A stretch of DNA of 64,000 nucleotides from Datnioides undecimradiatus (taxonomy: Eukaryota; Chordata; Actinopteri; Lobotiformes; Datnioididae), in NCBI GenBank assembly GCA_008933995.1, contig WARS01000050.1, positions 5,210,574 through 5,274,573 on the forward strand. The letters are read 5' to 3'. Each line of letters begins with the position of its first letter. Position 1 is the stretch's first letter. Of the stretch, positions 1 to 13,500 are shown piece by piece. A model generated the notes under the pieces. That model saw only the letters and a list, made by a program, of their open reading frames with translations. It did not search any database and was not told the DNA's origin. Made by a program: the position numbers and the translations under genes.

Positions 1-2939
1 GGGGGCGCGAGTGATGTGAAGAAAATACATAAACTGAAATCCCCCTTTGGAAGAGAATATCAAATCATAAGAGTGCTTAATATTTCACTGACTTGATGAA
101 ATATGCATTGTAGCCCAGAATGGAGGAAAAATGCAATGATTTGGATGCATTATGTATGAGAAGGTCCGCTGGCGAAAATGACTGCACTGTTGAATAATCG
201 CCATTTCACTATCACCACAGCACAATGAGATTTTGTTATTACTACGCATCACTCAATTCATTTGGAAAGTGCATACAGTTTGCATTTTGTATTTAGGGCC
301 TAACGTGTGTGCGCGCAGCATACAGATGCTCACTAATGAACTAATGCCTCGGCTGGGATGCGTCCTTTGTCTCGGCCTCACTCGATGAGCCCCACAGTGT
401 TTCAGTCCCAAAAAAGCAGGAGATTAACAATCAAAGTTGGCTGAAGTTGTATGAAGGAAGTGTTTATTAGGCTGCAAACGGGGTGAAGAAACTGAGGCTG
501 GTGACTTTTTAGAACGTCTTCAGCAGGAACACGGTGACTTTGTGCCACTGCGGCTGTCGTCACACGTGGCTCTGTTTACACGGGCGACCTCTGGTCTGAA
601 AAACGAAGAAAGAGAGGCTTGAGCGCACAGCAACATCACAGTCTTCTGTTTTACACGCAAACATACAGAACTCTTTAGATAGCGCTTCCCTTTTGTCTTT
701 GAGTTTGACAGAACAAATCACTATGCAGGAGCCACACTGCCTTATTTGCTGTCCGTTCACCAAAAGCATCTTTAGGCGACGATTATTGTCAGATCCATCC
801 CACGATGCCTCTTTACTGTATGATTCTCAAAAGCATTGTCACTTATGATGCTCTTAGAAATGATTAGAGATTAACAAGTGCCTCCTCCCTCCACTCACAG
901 GGGACCAACACAAAGATCTGAAGATCAGTGTGTGGAGCTAAAAATGTTGTTTTTGACCCCAGTTTTTACTGTTTTTGTTATATTATTACCACTGATGCTT
1001 TCTTTTAAGTGCTGTTCGATGCTAAATGAGTGACGACGTCGAAATCGGAAAACTAGAAAACAAAAGTAAAATATAGCAAAAGGTCTCAGGTGCTGCCTTT
1101 GTGCAATGTGTGTAATAAGTATTGGTAGAAAGTCTCGCAGAAAACACTCTAAAATTCTTAAATCTATTATTTTTGGGAAACTGGGCCCTGGTCCAGTCCA
1201 ACAACGCATCACTTATACACCTCATGATTTGATTTTGGCTTTAAACTCGATGTGTTCCCTCTTTCATAATCGTGTCGCAGTAGGAACACATTAAAGGATC
1301 ATTTTAAATCAGAAGAGAAACGACTGGTGCGCTTGATTTTTCAGGTTGCTGCAGCTGTAGTACCTGAGTGGGGCTTACACGGTACGGAGCTGGTCTCACA
1401 CCCAGCAGGCTCCTGAGCTTACGGCTCTGAACCCTCTCTGGCAATCACGACATGAATAAAGACTGAGGGCCAACAAGTATTAAAGCTCTGAAACTCACTG
1501 AATAACAAACGACACAAATCACAGTTAACCTTTGGTACTGTTTGGTTTGGTTTTTTTAAATAATCATGTTAATAGTAATAAATCTTCTATAAATAGAAAC
1601 TGTAATTGTATTTTTGAAACCAGCAAGTGACTTTTTGAGCTGGAATGAAAAAAGGCCTTTTCTGTGTGGATTGTGCACTGATTTTGCACTGATGTGACAA
1701 TGCGAAGGCGCTCAGAAGGCTGCTTCCTAAAACAAATAACCATATCAGAGGATTGTATATTGGGTAAATATTAAAAAAAACATTACCAATATCTTACTAC
1801 AAGCATATTTTGTCTGCGTCATATACTGGAAAAAAACCCAAAACAGTTTATATATCGCACATTTCAGGAACATAAATTAATAATATAGATTATTATTATT
1901 ATTATACATATAGAAATATAGGCTGGCTCTAATAAAAACTGTGATCATCAACCTTCACTTAAGAAAAATGAATTAAGGGTCGTTTTCCTTAACCACTGTG
2001 ATCATTTCCTCTGACCTGCAGTGAGTAATGGATGGTTAATAAATAATAATTAATCTACCTCTGCCTGTAGAGCACCGAATGTTAGGGTTCAAAGGTTGGA
2101 GACTTCCTTTGCACCTACTAGTGCTGCTTAATGTCATTCTCATGGATAATATCTCTGTCAGGGAGTGAATGAGAATGGATCCTTTCTCTCCGTTTCGCAG
2201 CGTTTTAAAATCCCCGAGCACAATTTGAAAGCATAAAACTTGAGGAGGTGGCGGCATTATTGCAAACAGATCGTGACACACTACACAAAGTTCTCCGACA
2301 TCCCGACACAAATACGAGTTAAGGATGCCACACATGGTGCTCAGGCGTCGAAGCCGCGCCGCTTCCAACGTGTTGATATTTGCACACAAATCTTTTGGAC
2401 AGGATTTTCAAAAAATAATTGCATCAAAGCAGGAGGCCGGCTTTGCTGGGCACAGGCCCGGGTGTTTGTTATGGACTTGTATACCCAGCTCAGTGCTTAG
2501 CTCTGAGTAGCACAAACAATGAAATGCTCTAGGCTCAAACAAACAATTTTATCAAGGCAGTGTGCAGGGAGGAGTGTAATTTCATGTAGCATGTCTAGCC
2601 TGGGCGCGTCTCTTTAAAGGGACCGGTTTCCTAAAGTGCACTACTCAATGTTTTACGAGGGTGACTCCTCACTGCCTGACTTAAACTCTGCATCTCCCGC
2701 AGACCCAGAAAAAAGAGCCGACTGTCTGGAGTTCCTGGAGATGTCTGGAGAATCGTAGTAGGTAGGTATTTTCCATTTTCACTTAATAAAATCTTTACTT
2801 TTGCAGCTGCTATTTTCCAGAGGTTTGATTACATGGTGTGTCACTCGGTGAATGGGCGCCATACAAACACATTTGAGATAGAATATGAGATTTTTTATTT
2901 TTTTTTTGATACAAAAGGCACATGTAGAGCGAGCAGAGG

Positions 2940-2943
<4 letters not shown>

Positions 2944-2970
<27 letters not shown>
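2944..2970 (+). repeat. A27 homopolymer
   Basis: Uninterrupted A run in intergenic DNA; no recognisable retroposed body precedes it. Confidence 0.9.
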
Positions 2971-4088
2971 GCAGCAAATTCCAAAACCATTCACGCTACC
3001 TCTTTAAAAGGCCTCAATGTGGCAATGATTGGTAGAGTGTGTGTATTCCACCTAAATTATTTGAGAGATTAAAATATTTCACTGATAATAACAGACACAT
3101 TTAATGAGCACAAGAGCTCCATGGAAACATAGAAAGTCGTTAGTGCATAAATGCTTTGGCAGACAGAAAATTGATTTTCCACCAGAAACTTAAACGCAAC
3201 ACAGAAACGTCTGGCTTTCAGCCACTTCCCTAAATATCATTCAGAGGCAGATTCCTCCACGCCTGATCTCAGCCCTCCTGAGTGCCAGCATTTACATTTG
3301 TTATTTCCCAGTTTAGCCTCATTTGTATTTGCTCATTTATCATGGCTGTTTTGTTGGAAATGCGTCCAAGGTCTGCAAGTCTCGTCTTTGGGGGGACGGG
3401 GTCAGAATAAGTGGATATTGTGCCATTTTGAAATTATCTCATTTGTCAGTCTTGGCATAAGCGAAATGCTACGAGGAATAAACTTCAGCAGCATCGTCAG
3501 ATAAAGATTAAGGCCATTGTTTGTTTTAGTGCCGTAGGACAGGGCCACTGGGCAATAAATGGAGGCCGATGTTACATTCCGAGGTGTAAAGCAACCGAGT
3601 GTGTGGCCTCGTCTCAGATGAGATCCTTGATAGACAGGCGCTTCACACGGCTGCGTTCAGGCTGCCTTATTACTGGTTTCACTTTCAAGGAGAATAAGAC
3701 ACGAGCACGAAAAGGATGCTTCAAACTGGCTTTTTCCCCTCTCTGTGTCAAAGACTACAGAGACAATTTTCCTGAAGTAACAATCAGAAGATCTCTCTCG
3801 GCCCGCGCTGTGTCCACAAGCAATCTTCTACCTATCTTGAATCAAGCTGCCCAAAAATGGAGCTCGACTGTACAATAACCAAGCCGTGAACTACAAAGGG
3901 CTCTGCTCCCATCTTTGGCTTCAGAGATGAGTTGCTTCTGACTGCATCCTGCTGCTTTTTCATGCCCAGTCTTTTCTGTGTGAGAGCGTGTGCACGTGCG
4001 TATGGGTGTATGCGCGATTAGGCAACTGAGATCTGCCTCATTGGCATTCATGTATGCATTTGATGTCAAACAGTCTAAATATTTAAGA

Positions 4089-4100
4089 CACTAGAGGGCA
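4089..4100 (+). promoter_or_regulatory. CTCF-like core motif, forward
   Basis: CACTAGAGGGCA matches the core of the CTCF motif (CCACYAGRGGGCR type) apart from the first base. Occupancy unknown. Confidence 0.35.
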
Positions 4101-7100
4101 AAGGGAAGGAATCGGGGAGCAGTCACAAGATGCTGGATTTCTGATTGATTGTCCTCACTGATCCCACTTTGCACAGTAGTGTAGGTGCAGCACGCACATG
4201 TACACACGAGTCTGTGGGAGTGATTAGCTACGTGTACACGTCTACGAGGTGATGGTTGGTGTGTGAGTGGGCATGTGCATTTTCATGTGTGTGACAGAGA
4301 GAGACAGAATGATCTCATAAATATGTATGCCTGCGTATGCGAGCGCGCGCGCGTGTGCGTTCACGTCACTGTGTGTGTATGCATCCACGTCACTCTGTGC
4401 GCTCGCATCACTGTGTGCTGCTGTGTGCGTCTTCGCTCACGTCCAAACGATGAAATTCAAATAAAGAAATATCAAGGCGCGGATAACAGTTGGATACTAT
4501 TTGGATGACAGGAAAATGTTGGCCTGGCAGTGATATGCCTTTTATGCCATCACTTTGATGGTCAACAAAAACCCTTCTCTTTCTTGTTCTCACTTCCTCA
4601 AAGACAAAAATCCCACACTGTTTTTCACAAGCTCTTTTGCCAAAAACCCAACTCTATCCAGCAAATGCAGGCGTCAGAAACATGATTTCAGATCAACAGT
4701 CTACACTGGTATCTTTTTTTTTTAAATCCAAACCAGTATTTCCACCAGTACACCAGGATGCAACCCAACAGCAACCAGGCTGTCCGTAGACCTTATTAAG
4801 TTTTGGTCCCTATTTTGAATTGTTCTGATGTCCAGATGAATACTGGGGACAACCATTTTTGTCAATTGTCCAGGATTGTGCGAGATGTCAGCTGGGAAAC
4901 GGACCACATTATACTACATAAACATACAACATACATATATACAGAGCAGGCAAATTGTTGCTGTGTACTGATGCAGCACAAGACCTTGAGCTAATAACAT
5001 CAGTTCTGCCTTGTCTGCGTGGAGAGCATCCTTTTGTTTCACAGCTAGCCACAACTTTAGCGTATCTTTCTCCAACAAAGGCAGCCGACGACATTTTGTT
5101 GCTATAGTGTGAAAGCGCGCAGCTTCAAACCCTTGTCTTTGATTGTTAGAAAAACGCTAAGCCAAGAACGCCTCGACCAACTCCGAAAGCTGTTGTCCCC
5201 AGTAGCCATTCACACACCAACACTGAGGAAAATAGCACCTGGGTTGAAAACTACCAATATCCCGCTCTAACTCAACTAGATTGAACAAAAATATGAATTA
5301 TTAATATGTGCTTGCATCCACATATTTGTTTAAAAAAAAAAAATCTTAATAGGATTACAGATTTGTTTGGCGCTAATCTTTACTGTGTCTACAATAGCCA
5401 GTCATAGTCATTTGCCCATCAAGCTTATAATAATCACTTGTTGCTAAAGTGTGCATGAAAAGTAGTCAGCAAGGGTGCAGGGAGGTTGAGCTAATTAGCT
5501 ACAAGTGAAGGATAAACAGGTGAAACTGTTCGCCGACAGTAGTGGATACCTGTTTGTTTACTAAGTGAAAGGTTCGAGTTGATTAAAGCAAACAATCATT
5601 GGTTACAATCCAGTTAAGGAAGAAGAAGAAACAACATTAGTTACTGGTGTCGTATAACATCCAGTTCATAATCAACTCAGTGCGTTCACGTCGACGACGG
5701 GGTCAATGAGGAAGGACTGATCTTAAACAAGGCCTTCTCTTTGCACATAGTTACCATGAAACGTCATAATAATGCATTTGCAGGTTATCTGTTTCTAAAA
5801 ATACACGATGCACTAATGCACACATGAGACACACACGCTGCTGAGGAATAGAACAGGAGGAAGAAGGTGTGGGAAAGGTGTGAGCTCACACAGCGAGCCT
5901 GGCCAGAGAAAAGGTGGAAGAGTAGAGAGAAGAGCACGAGGACACTGCGACTGCTGAAAAGAAAGCCGTGTCCTTCTTTTCATTTTCCTTCTTCCTCTTG
6001 TGTTCCCAAAATGGCGCCGCTGAACCATAAAATGCTGCAGCGCTCACCTCTCACCCCGCCTTGTGTCTGACACAGATCGGGTTGCGACATTTTAACACCA
6101 ATTGTCACCCTCGACGACGTTTGTTGTGGAGTTCGGTTATCAACTCCTGCCGCCGTCAGCCTCCACCCCACATGCTCACTGGAGGCGCACAAAAGGCGGC
6201 AGGGAGAGAATGGCATTTGAAATTCGGAGAAAATAGAGTGGCACAAAGACTGTTGATGAAAAAGCGATGCCGGGTTCAAGACAGAAAGGTTGAACTATTT
6301 CATTTTTAAAAGCATTCATTGTTCTCTGCCTTTGATGCAATTGAAAAGAACTTCATTGATGATGGAAACCAGTATTGATTAAGGTTCCTTTTTCATGAAA
6401 CGTCCTACTTCTGCATATAAACCTGCAACAATCAATCAACAACAGTCTTCAAAAACACAATCACTCGGGCTTTTGCCCCCCAGCCTTTTCCGTCTCCTTT
6501 AACTTTCAGTCATGAACCCCCTCAATGTAAAAAGAGGTACCTTTGTTTTCTTTGTGCGATTGATCCGTGTAGGCCTATTTGAGCTGATCACCTACACCCA
6601 GTTTATAAAAGTTCATTTACATTTGCTGCTATAAAGCACATCGCCTCCATTGTGCCTGAGGATTTTCATTTACATCTCTGATTTGTTTGGAGGAAAGAAA
6701 AGAGTTTGGTATGAGCGTCTAATGTCGCTAGATTTGATGAGCAGAAGGTTTGCAGTGGAAATGACTTCGCTAAAGTGCGTTTCTGCAAAGGAGATGATTG
6801 CTCTCCTCAGCGCTCCCTAATGTTGTCTTCACTATGGACTATCAATCATTTCTGGGATCAGAAACTTGTTGGAGGAAACACAAGCAGCCCAATCACAGTC
6901 CATGCAGATCGCATGTATTCACCCTGTGGTTTTAAAAGAGGCGCGCATCAGCTAAGGTGTAGCTGAGGCAGTTACGTGGAGCTACAGAGATGTATCAGCT
7001 CAACAAATCCTCCAAATTAAATGACAGAATCTGTTTGCGACTGCCCTGAGTGGCGCAGTTAAGGCGGGGAAATATCACTACTTAGCCTGAAAATGTCACC

Positions 7101-9799
7101 AAATTTGCAATATTTAAAAAAAAAAAAAACAAGCTTTACGGATGTTTTTCAGAGCTTTGGGCTGTGGTATTAAACTCTGGGATCTTGACGCTTTTAGAAC
7201 CGGCCTAAATAGGCAGAGGTGGCGAGGAAAAGCCAAAAGGTCGAAGCTGCCGCTGTGATAGGTCTCTCCTGAGGAGCAAATGATCAATGAAGATGGTTTA
7301 AAAAAAAAAAAAAGCATGAAGCAAATTCAAAAGATTTATAGCAAAGTGCTTCAACCCAACTTTTTAAAGTGCATACTGCAGCAAACAGAGAGCATCAGAT
7401 GAACAAAGGCAATGTTTTGGAACAGTCTCTAAAGCATCTCACCCCCTTCTCTTCCTCCTCTCCCCTCATCTGTCTCATCACCCTCTTCCTGCGCCTTCCT
7501 CTCCTCCCCTCTGTCTTTCTTGTGACGGGGTGGGCGGAGGCGTTCCACATGACCGTGAGCTATACGCCGAGTGTTGCCGCACCCCGTTCACCTCCACGCG
7601 CCACAGGGTGCATGTTTACTCATTTAGTGTGTCAAGACATGAGAGGGAAAGCTGTCACCCTCTCTCCGACTAAGTGATAACATCAAGGGACCGTGTGACC
7701 TTTTACACTGGCTTTATTTATGGAAAATTAACAAGTACGGCATCATTATTCAGAGCGTATATATCAAAGAAGCCATTTACTCCTAAGGTTCGGGACTCCA
7801 GCCGTCACACAGACAGGAAACTGAAAGGATCCTTTTCCGTTCTCTTTTTTTCCTCTCATTTACTTCTCTGTTGTTCTCTCTCTCTCTTTTGGTTCAACTA
7901 GGCGATGGCGCCATGTAAGTTTAAAGAGCTCCGTTAAATATTAATCATCGGTTTCAACGGCTCAGTCAAATCTTTACTCATTTCGCCACAACAAGGCGTA
8001 TTGCAGCCTCGCTGGAAAGAGAAGGGAGGAAGAAAGAAGACAGCGTGAAGCATGTGTGTCCTATGAGCAGCTATTAGACTATCTGTTTGAAGCTAACTGA
8101 GAAATGGGCCCCTCTGGCGACTGGCGCTCACCACACAAGGTGAATGAGGCCAGCGCTGCAGTTTATAGCCACCCATCAGATGTATGATGCATCACAAGCA
8201 GACACATCCAGACACAAGTGCACGTGAAGGCAACACTCGGCGCGATCACCTGTGGATCAGCTTTTAACTCCCAGTAATAACAAATTGTGAATATAAATGA
8301 CCGCGACTAGGGCTGTGTTTTATTATTTTTTTTTTTTTTTAGGATAGAGTCATAATTTAGAGAACAGTCAGCATGCAGCGGCTTTGAAGGCGGAGGCTGC
8401 ATGCGGATGCACTCACACGCACGCGGAGCTCCGTGGAAAATAAGCCGATTCAAAGATATGCACGTGACGCTTGCACTCGGGCACACTTAAAACAATAAAA
8501 ACGGCGAGGTTTTCACCACCGCGGCTCAACGGCTGCATTTCAAATGACAGAGGCGCATCGAGAGATACAAAATTGTTCACCTCACAGATATCAACAAAGT
8601 AAAAAGTGTCACATCTGGAGCTGTAGCATGTTATAGACTGCTGATTTACACCTGTTAGTACAGCCGCCTTCTTCCTGAGCTGGGTCGATGGTGATGATTG
8701 TTGCCAGGTTTCATTCAACAGTCTGAATATTGTGTGTGGGCTGTATTGTGAAAACAGCGAGCATATGGCTACAGTGCAAAGGTTACTCCGCAAACTCTCT
8801 CAATTAACCTTAATGGTATCTTGCCATTCAGATGTTTTGTATGCCCAGGCATGCTTCTACCCCAGTATAATTAAGGTGAATGTAATTTTGATTGCGGACC
8901 TCACAGCACTAAAATATGAATGACAACATGTGTTTCCAGAAACAATGGTTACGTTACATTGGATAATCCACAACCTCGCTGTGGACAGTTTTTGTTGGAA
9001 CAACTATTTTTTTTTTAATTTATTAGTTCCAACAAGTACAAACAAACAAATTTACATTCATGAGAAATCTCACAAATGGATATCTCAAAACCTGGGGAAG
9101 CAAACTGCATGACCAAATAGCAGCAGAGATAAATGAGAAAATGTGTATTTTTGTAATTTGGGTGAGTGAAACTGTGTATTTAGCTTTTTAGCTTTTGGCC
9201 AAATTCAAAGTTTGTACATTCAGTGGTTGAACTGTGAGATTTATGCACGGCATCCACAGTGAGCAAACAATTTGGAGAGGTTCACATTTGACATTCTCCA
9301 TCATACACCTTTCACATGACTGCCAGAGCAAATGCCATTTACCATTTACATCGATATAGATGCTTATGTAGCATCTTGCATAAGCGTATCTGCCTGCCTA
9401 TATACGTTATGCCTATTTTATATTTTATATAACAGTTATGATCTTCATGCTGTGTGGAATGCCAATGTTTAGCACGCGTTGCAACAATGCAAACTGTTGC
9501 TTAGATTCTGAAGAACACCAGTGTCAGATACAAGCTGCTGTGACCTATGGCACATTACAGTAGCTCTAAGCAGCTGACCTGAGGCCATTCACACAGGGAT
9601 AACACTGACAAATAGGTCAGTGTAAGATTCACACTCACGCAGCTCAGCTCTCTGGAAAACATACATCTGACCCCACACGCCCAGTGTGCCCCGCTATTTT
9701 GCCAGACTGCGCAATCCTGACGCCTGGAACAAAGCAGTGGAGCTCTTGAGAGAATTGGACAGAATTCCCAAAACCGTAGTTCGTGTTCATGTTCTTATC

Positions 9800-10010
9800 T
9801 GTGGAGGAGAATCTAAGACATCAGGTCTTCTCTCTCTGGTCATCCATGCTTTTATTCTGTCTCGGTTGTAATTCACTTTATTCGGGGTTAAGCCACAAAA
9901 AAAAGATCTCCCTCCTTCAGCTGGTACAAAACAAAGCTGCTCGACTTCTTACAAATACTAAGAGCTCGTAGAAGTCCTGTTTGCGCTTCTGTTTACTGGT
10001 TAATGGCACG
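9800..10010 (+). mobile_element. Decayed fragment of a non-LTR retrotransposon (3' end of reverse transcriptase)
   Basis: Broken pieces of the conserved C-terminal end of a LINE reverse transcriptase can be read in two frames: LSLVIHAFILSRL, then after a small deletion CNSLYSGLSHKKK and LLQLVQNKAARLLTNTK, then ASVYWL. This is the pattern of L2/CR1/Rex1-type fish LINEs (SRLDYCNSLY, LQxVQNxAARLLT, SLHWLPV). The copy lacks the rest of the element, has a frameshift and a stop, and is dead. Confidence 0.75.
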
Positions 10011-10515
10011 TTTGAAAACTGATTTTAAGATTAACTGATTACCATTGAAGCACATAATAAGCACATGATAACTGAGTAATTGAGCTCTTAGTTATATCGC
10101 TGAATTGCTGCTCTCTTATTAACAAAAGAGCAGCCTGCTGGCCCGTGACGGCTGCCTCATGCATCCTGTGTTCATTTGGAGTGTCGCTTGTACACGTCCT
10201 TAAAAATTCGCACTGTGCTGGTGCGAGGAGCCAAATGCACACGAGCTGTAGGGGCAAAGAAGATTCCTGATGCTAGAAAAAAGGAGGGTGACGGGAAAGT
10301 GCTCTGCTGAACTGACTCGCTCTGTCTGAATGTGCGTGTTGTCTGGCGAACAATTAAAATACTATGTTATTTCTTATCACCAATTTCTTTTGCCATTGTT
10401 ATGACTAATTTGGGGGCTTTACAGTCTATTTCCAAAGGCACCAGTGACTCTTTTTCTGTCTTACAATGCTAACCTCTTCAAATGCAAACCAGGCACTGTC
10501 TGATTTCTCTGGTGT

Positions 10516-10528
10516 GCCCTCTAGTGGT
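10516..10528 (-). promoter_or_regulatory. CTCF-like core motif, reverse
   Basis: The minus strand reads CCACTAGAGGGCA, a full match to the CTCF core, facing the forward site 6.4 kb to the left. Occupancy unknown. Confidence 0.4.
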
Positions 10529-13500
10529 ATCCTCCAGCAACACCTTTAGCACGTAGGCAAGTGTGTGTATAATTGCGTTCACATTGCGTCGGGTTGTCTA
10601 CACTGCAACTACAATTACTGTATTATCTTAACTGTCTGTAATATTTTTTAATCACTCTCATTATAAAAAGTCACAGAGGTGAGCATGGAACAGTTATCGT
10701 GACCAAAACGCAATGCTGGGTTTTAGCAGCTAATGTCCTGTTATATTAGTAAAATGGTCAAACATGGGCCAACAGTAAGTGATCATGAGTGACTATCTAA
10801 AAATGAGATAATTTTGGAGGAGATGGAGATTACCGTCAAAAAGAAGTAAAAGTGACAACAAGCTTTTCAGCTTTTATCCCGCAGTGGTATAATTACTGGA
10901 GCCGCTGCGTTAAGAACAACAGGATCACTTTCTGTTTCATCTCGAAGGCTAGCAGCTACCAACAACACTGGACAGATTGCATTAATTCCAAATTTCAATG
11001 AAGACACAATCAACACCACTTTGGTAATAATAGGGGGAGAAAGAAAAGTATGTTCACTGAAGAGGTAAATTGAAATTGTAATAATTTTACACTCAGTGAT
11101 CACGCAGTTTGAGCATTGCTTTACACGAAAAAGTAGCCACAGCAGGGGGTGGTGTCGGGGTGGTGGGGGGGAGCAGAAGAAGATCAGGACTAAAAGTGTG
11201 AGTTTATTCATTCGTTTGAAAGCAGAAGGAGGAGATTTCCCCAGTTGCAGACAGTACTGCGCAGTAAAAGTGACGCTGATTGAGAACCAGTCTAAACACT
11301 GCTGGTGTCATTATTCTACAGCCGTTACATTGCTCGAACAACGTTTAAATGATAAAGAGAAGTTAAGTAACAAATGTGTCTCTTGCCTTTTTGAAATTTT
11401 TTCTACCATGAAAAGTATCTACAGAACTCCCACTTCCAACTTGTACTGCTGGATAATTAGAGGAAAACTTAGAATAGCCAACGATTCAATGATCTGAGGG
11501 CCAGGAAAACCAACAAGGCACAACTAGGCACGAGTCTACTACTGTCTGTCATTCCGCCTGCATTTGAATAACTTGTTTTCTGTTTAACGGTGTGTGAGGA
11601 CTTGGACACAGCGCAAAAGACTTGTTCCACTCAGAGAGTCCGTGACACTTAAAAAATGTGCCCCAGCTGTTATCAAACTATTGAAAAACAATAACGTGGC
11701 CTTGAAGAAACCCTTCACCACTTCTCCCCATGCATAATGTATACTCTTAAGAGAGGAAATTTATATATATATGATGGCTTTGCAAAGCAAAAAGCGGTCT
11801 GTTTTAAAGCTCTGCTATTTTGCATCGCTTTGTGATGGTCGTCGGACTTATTATTGAAGACAGCCTCTCTCCTTCTCAAGTAGGACAGAACAGACACAGC
11901 ATGTGGCAGCATGAAATTCGCTGTGACACCACAAGCTAACAGTGCCAACAAAGAAAAACGGGGGGGGGGAAGAGTAGGTGTTAGGCTAAGGGAATAAAAT
12001 ATGATGGAGAGGAAGAGTAAGGAGTGGGAGGAAAGATGAGGAATGATCCCTGATTGTGCTTGTCTTATGAGGGGCATCCATCAGGAGTGACACCCGGACA
12101 AATAAAACCCTTTTTTCCCCATATTCAATTATATAGCGTGCGGCAGGGTTTTTACGCATAAACACACACACGTGCGCACACCCATGCATACAAAGAACAC
12201 ACGGCCTGTATGACACGCACATTCTCTTTCTGATTCCCATGTGTGCAGCGTATTCCAGCCTGATGTGACTTATATTTAGCATCAGTCTCACAAAGATTGT
12301 TTAATCTCTGCTGAGGAAGATTTATTGCACAAGGGCGGCACTTTTGTATGTAACACAAGCTGACAGTTTCATGAAATAAAATAAGAGTCAACGGCAAACT
12401 GAGCCGCAGCTGCAGCGCGGCACGCGAAGACTCCCACGTAAATTACAGCTGGACGTAAATTCAGTGACGCACATTAGAGCTGCCTCGGAACTTCAGGGAC
12501 GGGAGAAAATGAGGTTGTTAGCGACCTCACCTGTTGGAGAGGAAAACGGGGACATCTGAATCCTGGAGGACAGTTGGCTCGGTGCGCCTGGGCTCCAGAC
12601 TGCTGGAGGAAGAGAGAAGATTAAACGAGTGATTAGAGGAATATAAACAAGTGATTGAAGGATGGAGAGGGAGAGAGAGACAGGTGGAGAAAAAGACAGA
12701 TAAAGAATATGCCCGAGGATGAAAAAGAACGAATCAATGTTCAACTCGACTGAAAGCCAAGAAAGTGTCAATGAGGAGGTCTGAAGTATTCCATCGCAGA
12801 TAAACAGTCTCACCAGGTTGGGCAGCTTTGCCTTGGCAAACCGAATGAATAAGTAAAGAGATGAGTTCAGTGAACTGTCGGTGTGTAATATTTCAGAAAT
12901 ACAATGGAAGTGGAGTAAAAATGCAGCAATATTTTCGGGAAAACAATTTGGACAAATTGCTTTGGAGGGTTTCCATGAGGAAAGGTGACAAAACACCTAC
13001 AGTGCAATATCAGAAATGCCAGTGGTGCTGAAAACTTCTATAAAGTTGTCCTGTCACGACAGTTTCGGAGTCTCTTGCTGTTATTAAGAGGTGCCATTTA
13101 CTGTATGAAACCATAGTTTTATAATAGAAATCGATGTGCATATCCTCTGCGTTTCTCTTGGCGTGCATTCGGCCAAAGTTGTAATTTTGTTTGCTTCTGA
13201 CTGACAGTGTTAGGACTGTAATTTTGTGTAAAATAGTGGGCGAGACACTGAAAATAGTTCATGAAATCACTTCAATCTCAGTGGCCACACAAGCAGCTGA
13301 CCAGCTGGAGGGCACACTTGTTTGCTGCTGCATTGTGCTTTGTGTGTGTGTGTGTGTATGTGATTTAAACACCTCTTACCTCATCTATGCTGCTCTGTGT
13401 CGTGATTGTAATGTTAATGTACGTTCCTACAGATTGCTGAGGTCAGTCAGTCACTGGCAGGGTAGGCTAACCAAGCTTCCATTTTCCGAGTTGAAGCTAG

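Larger units (their letters stand above)
1..9685. other. Intergenic sequence, left part
   Basis: No supported exon on either strand. It contains an A27 run at 2944-2970, a CTCF-like site near 4089, alternating purine-pyrimidine tracts near 4.3 kb, and a T15 run at 8326-8340. The open frames present are short, with no family resemblance. Confidence 0.7.

Noticed and set aside
12493-12996. Minus-strand frame of 167 codons
   Set aside because: Composition follows the purine-rich plus strand, no domain or splice support, no homology recognised.
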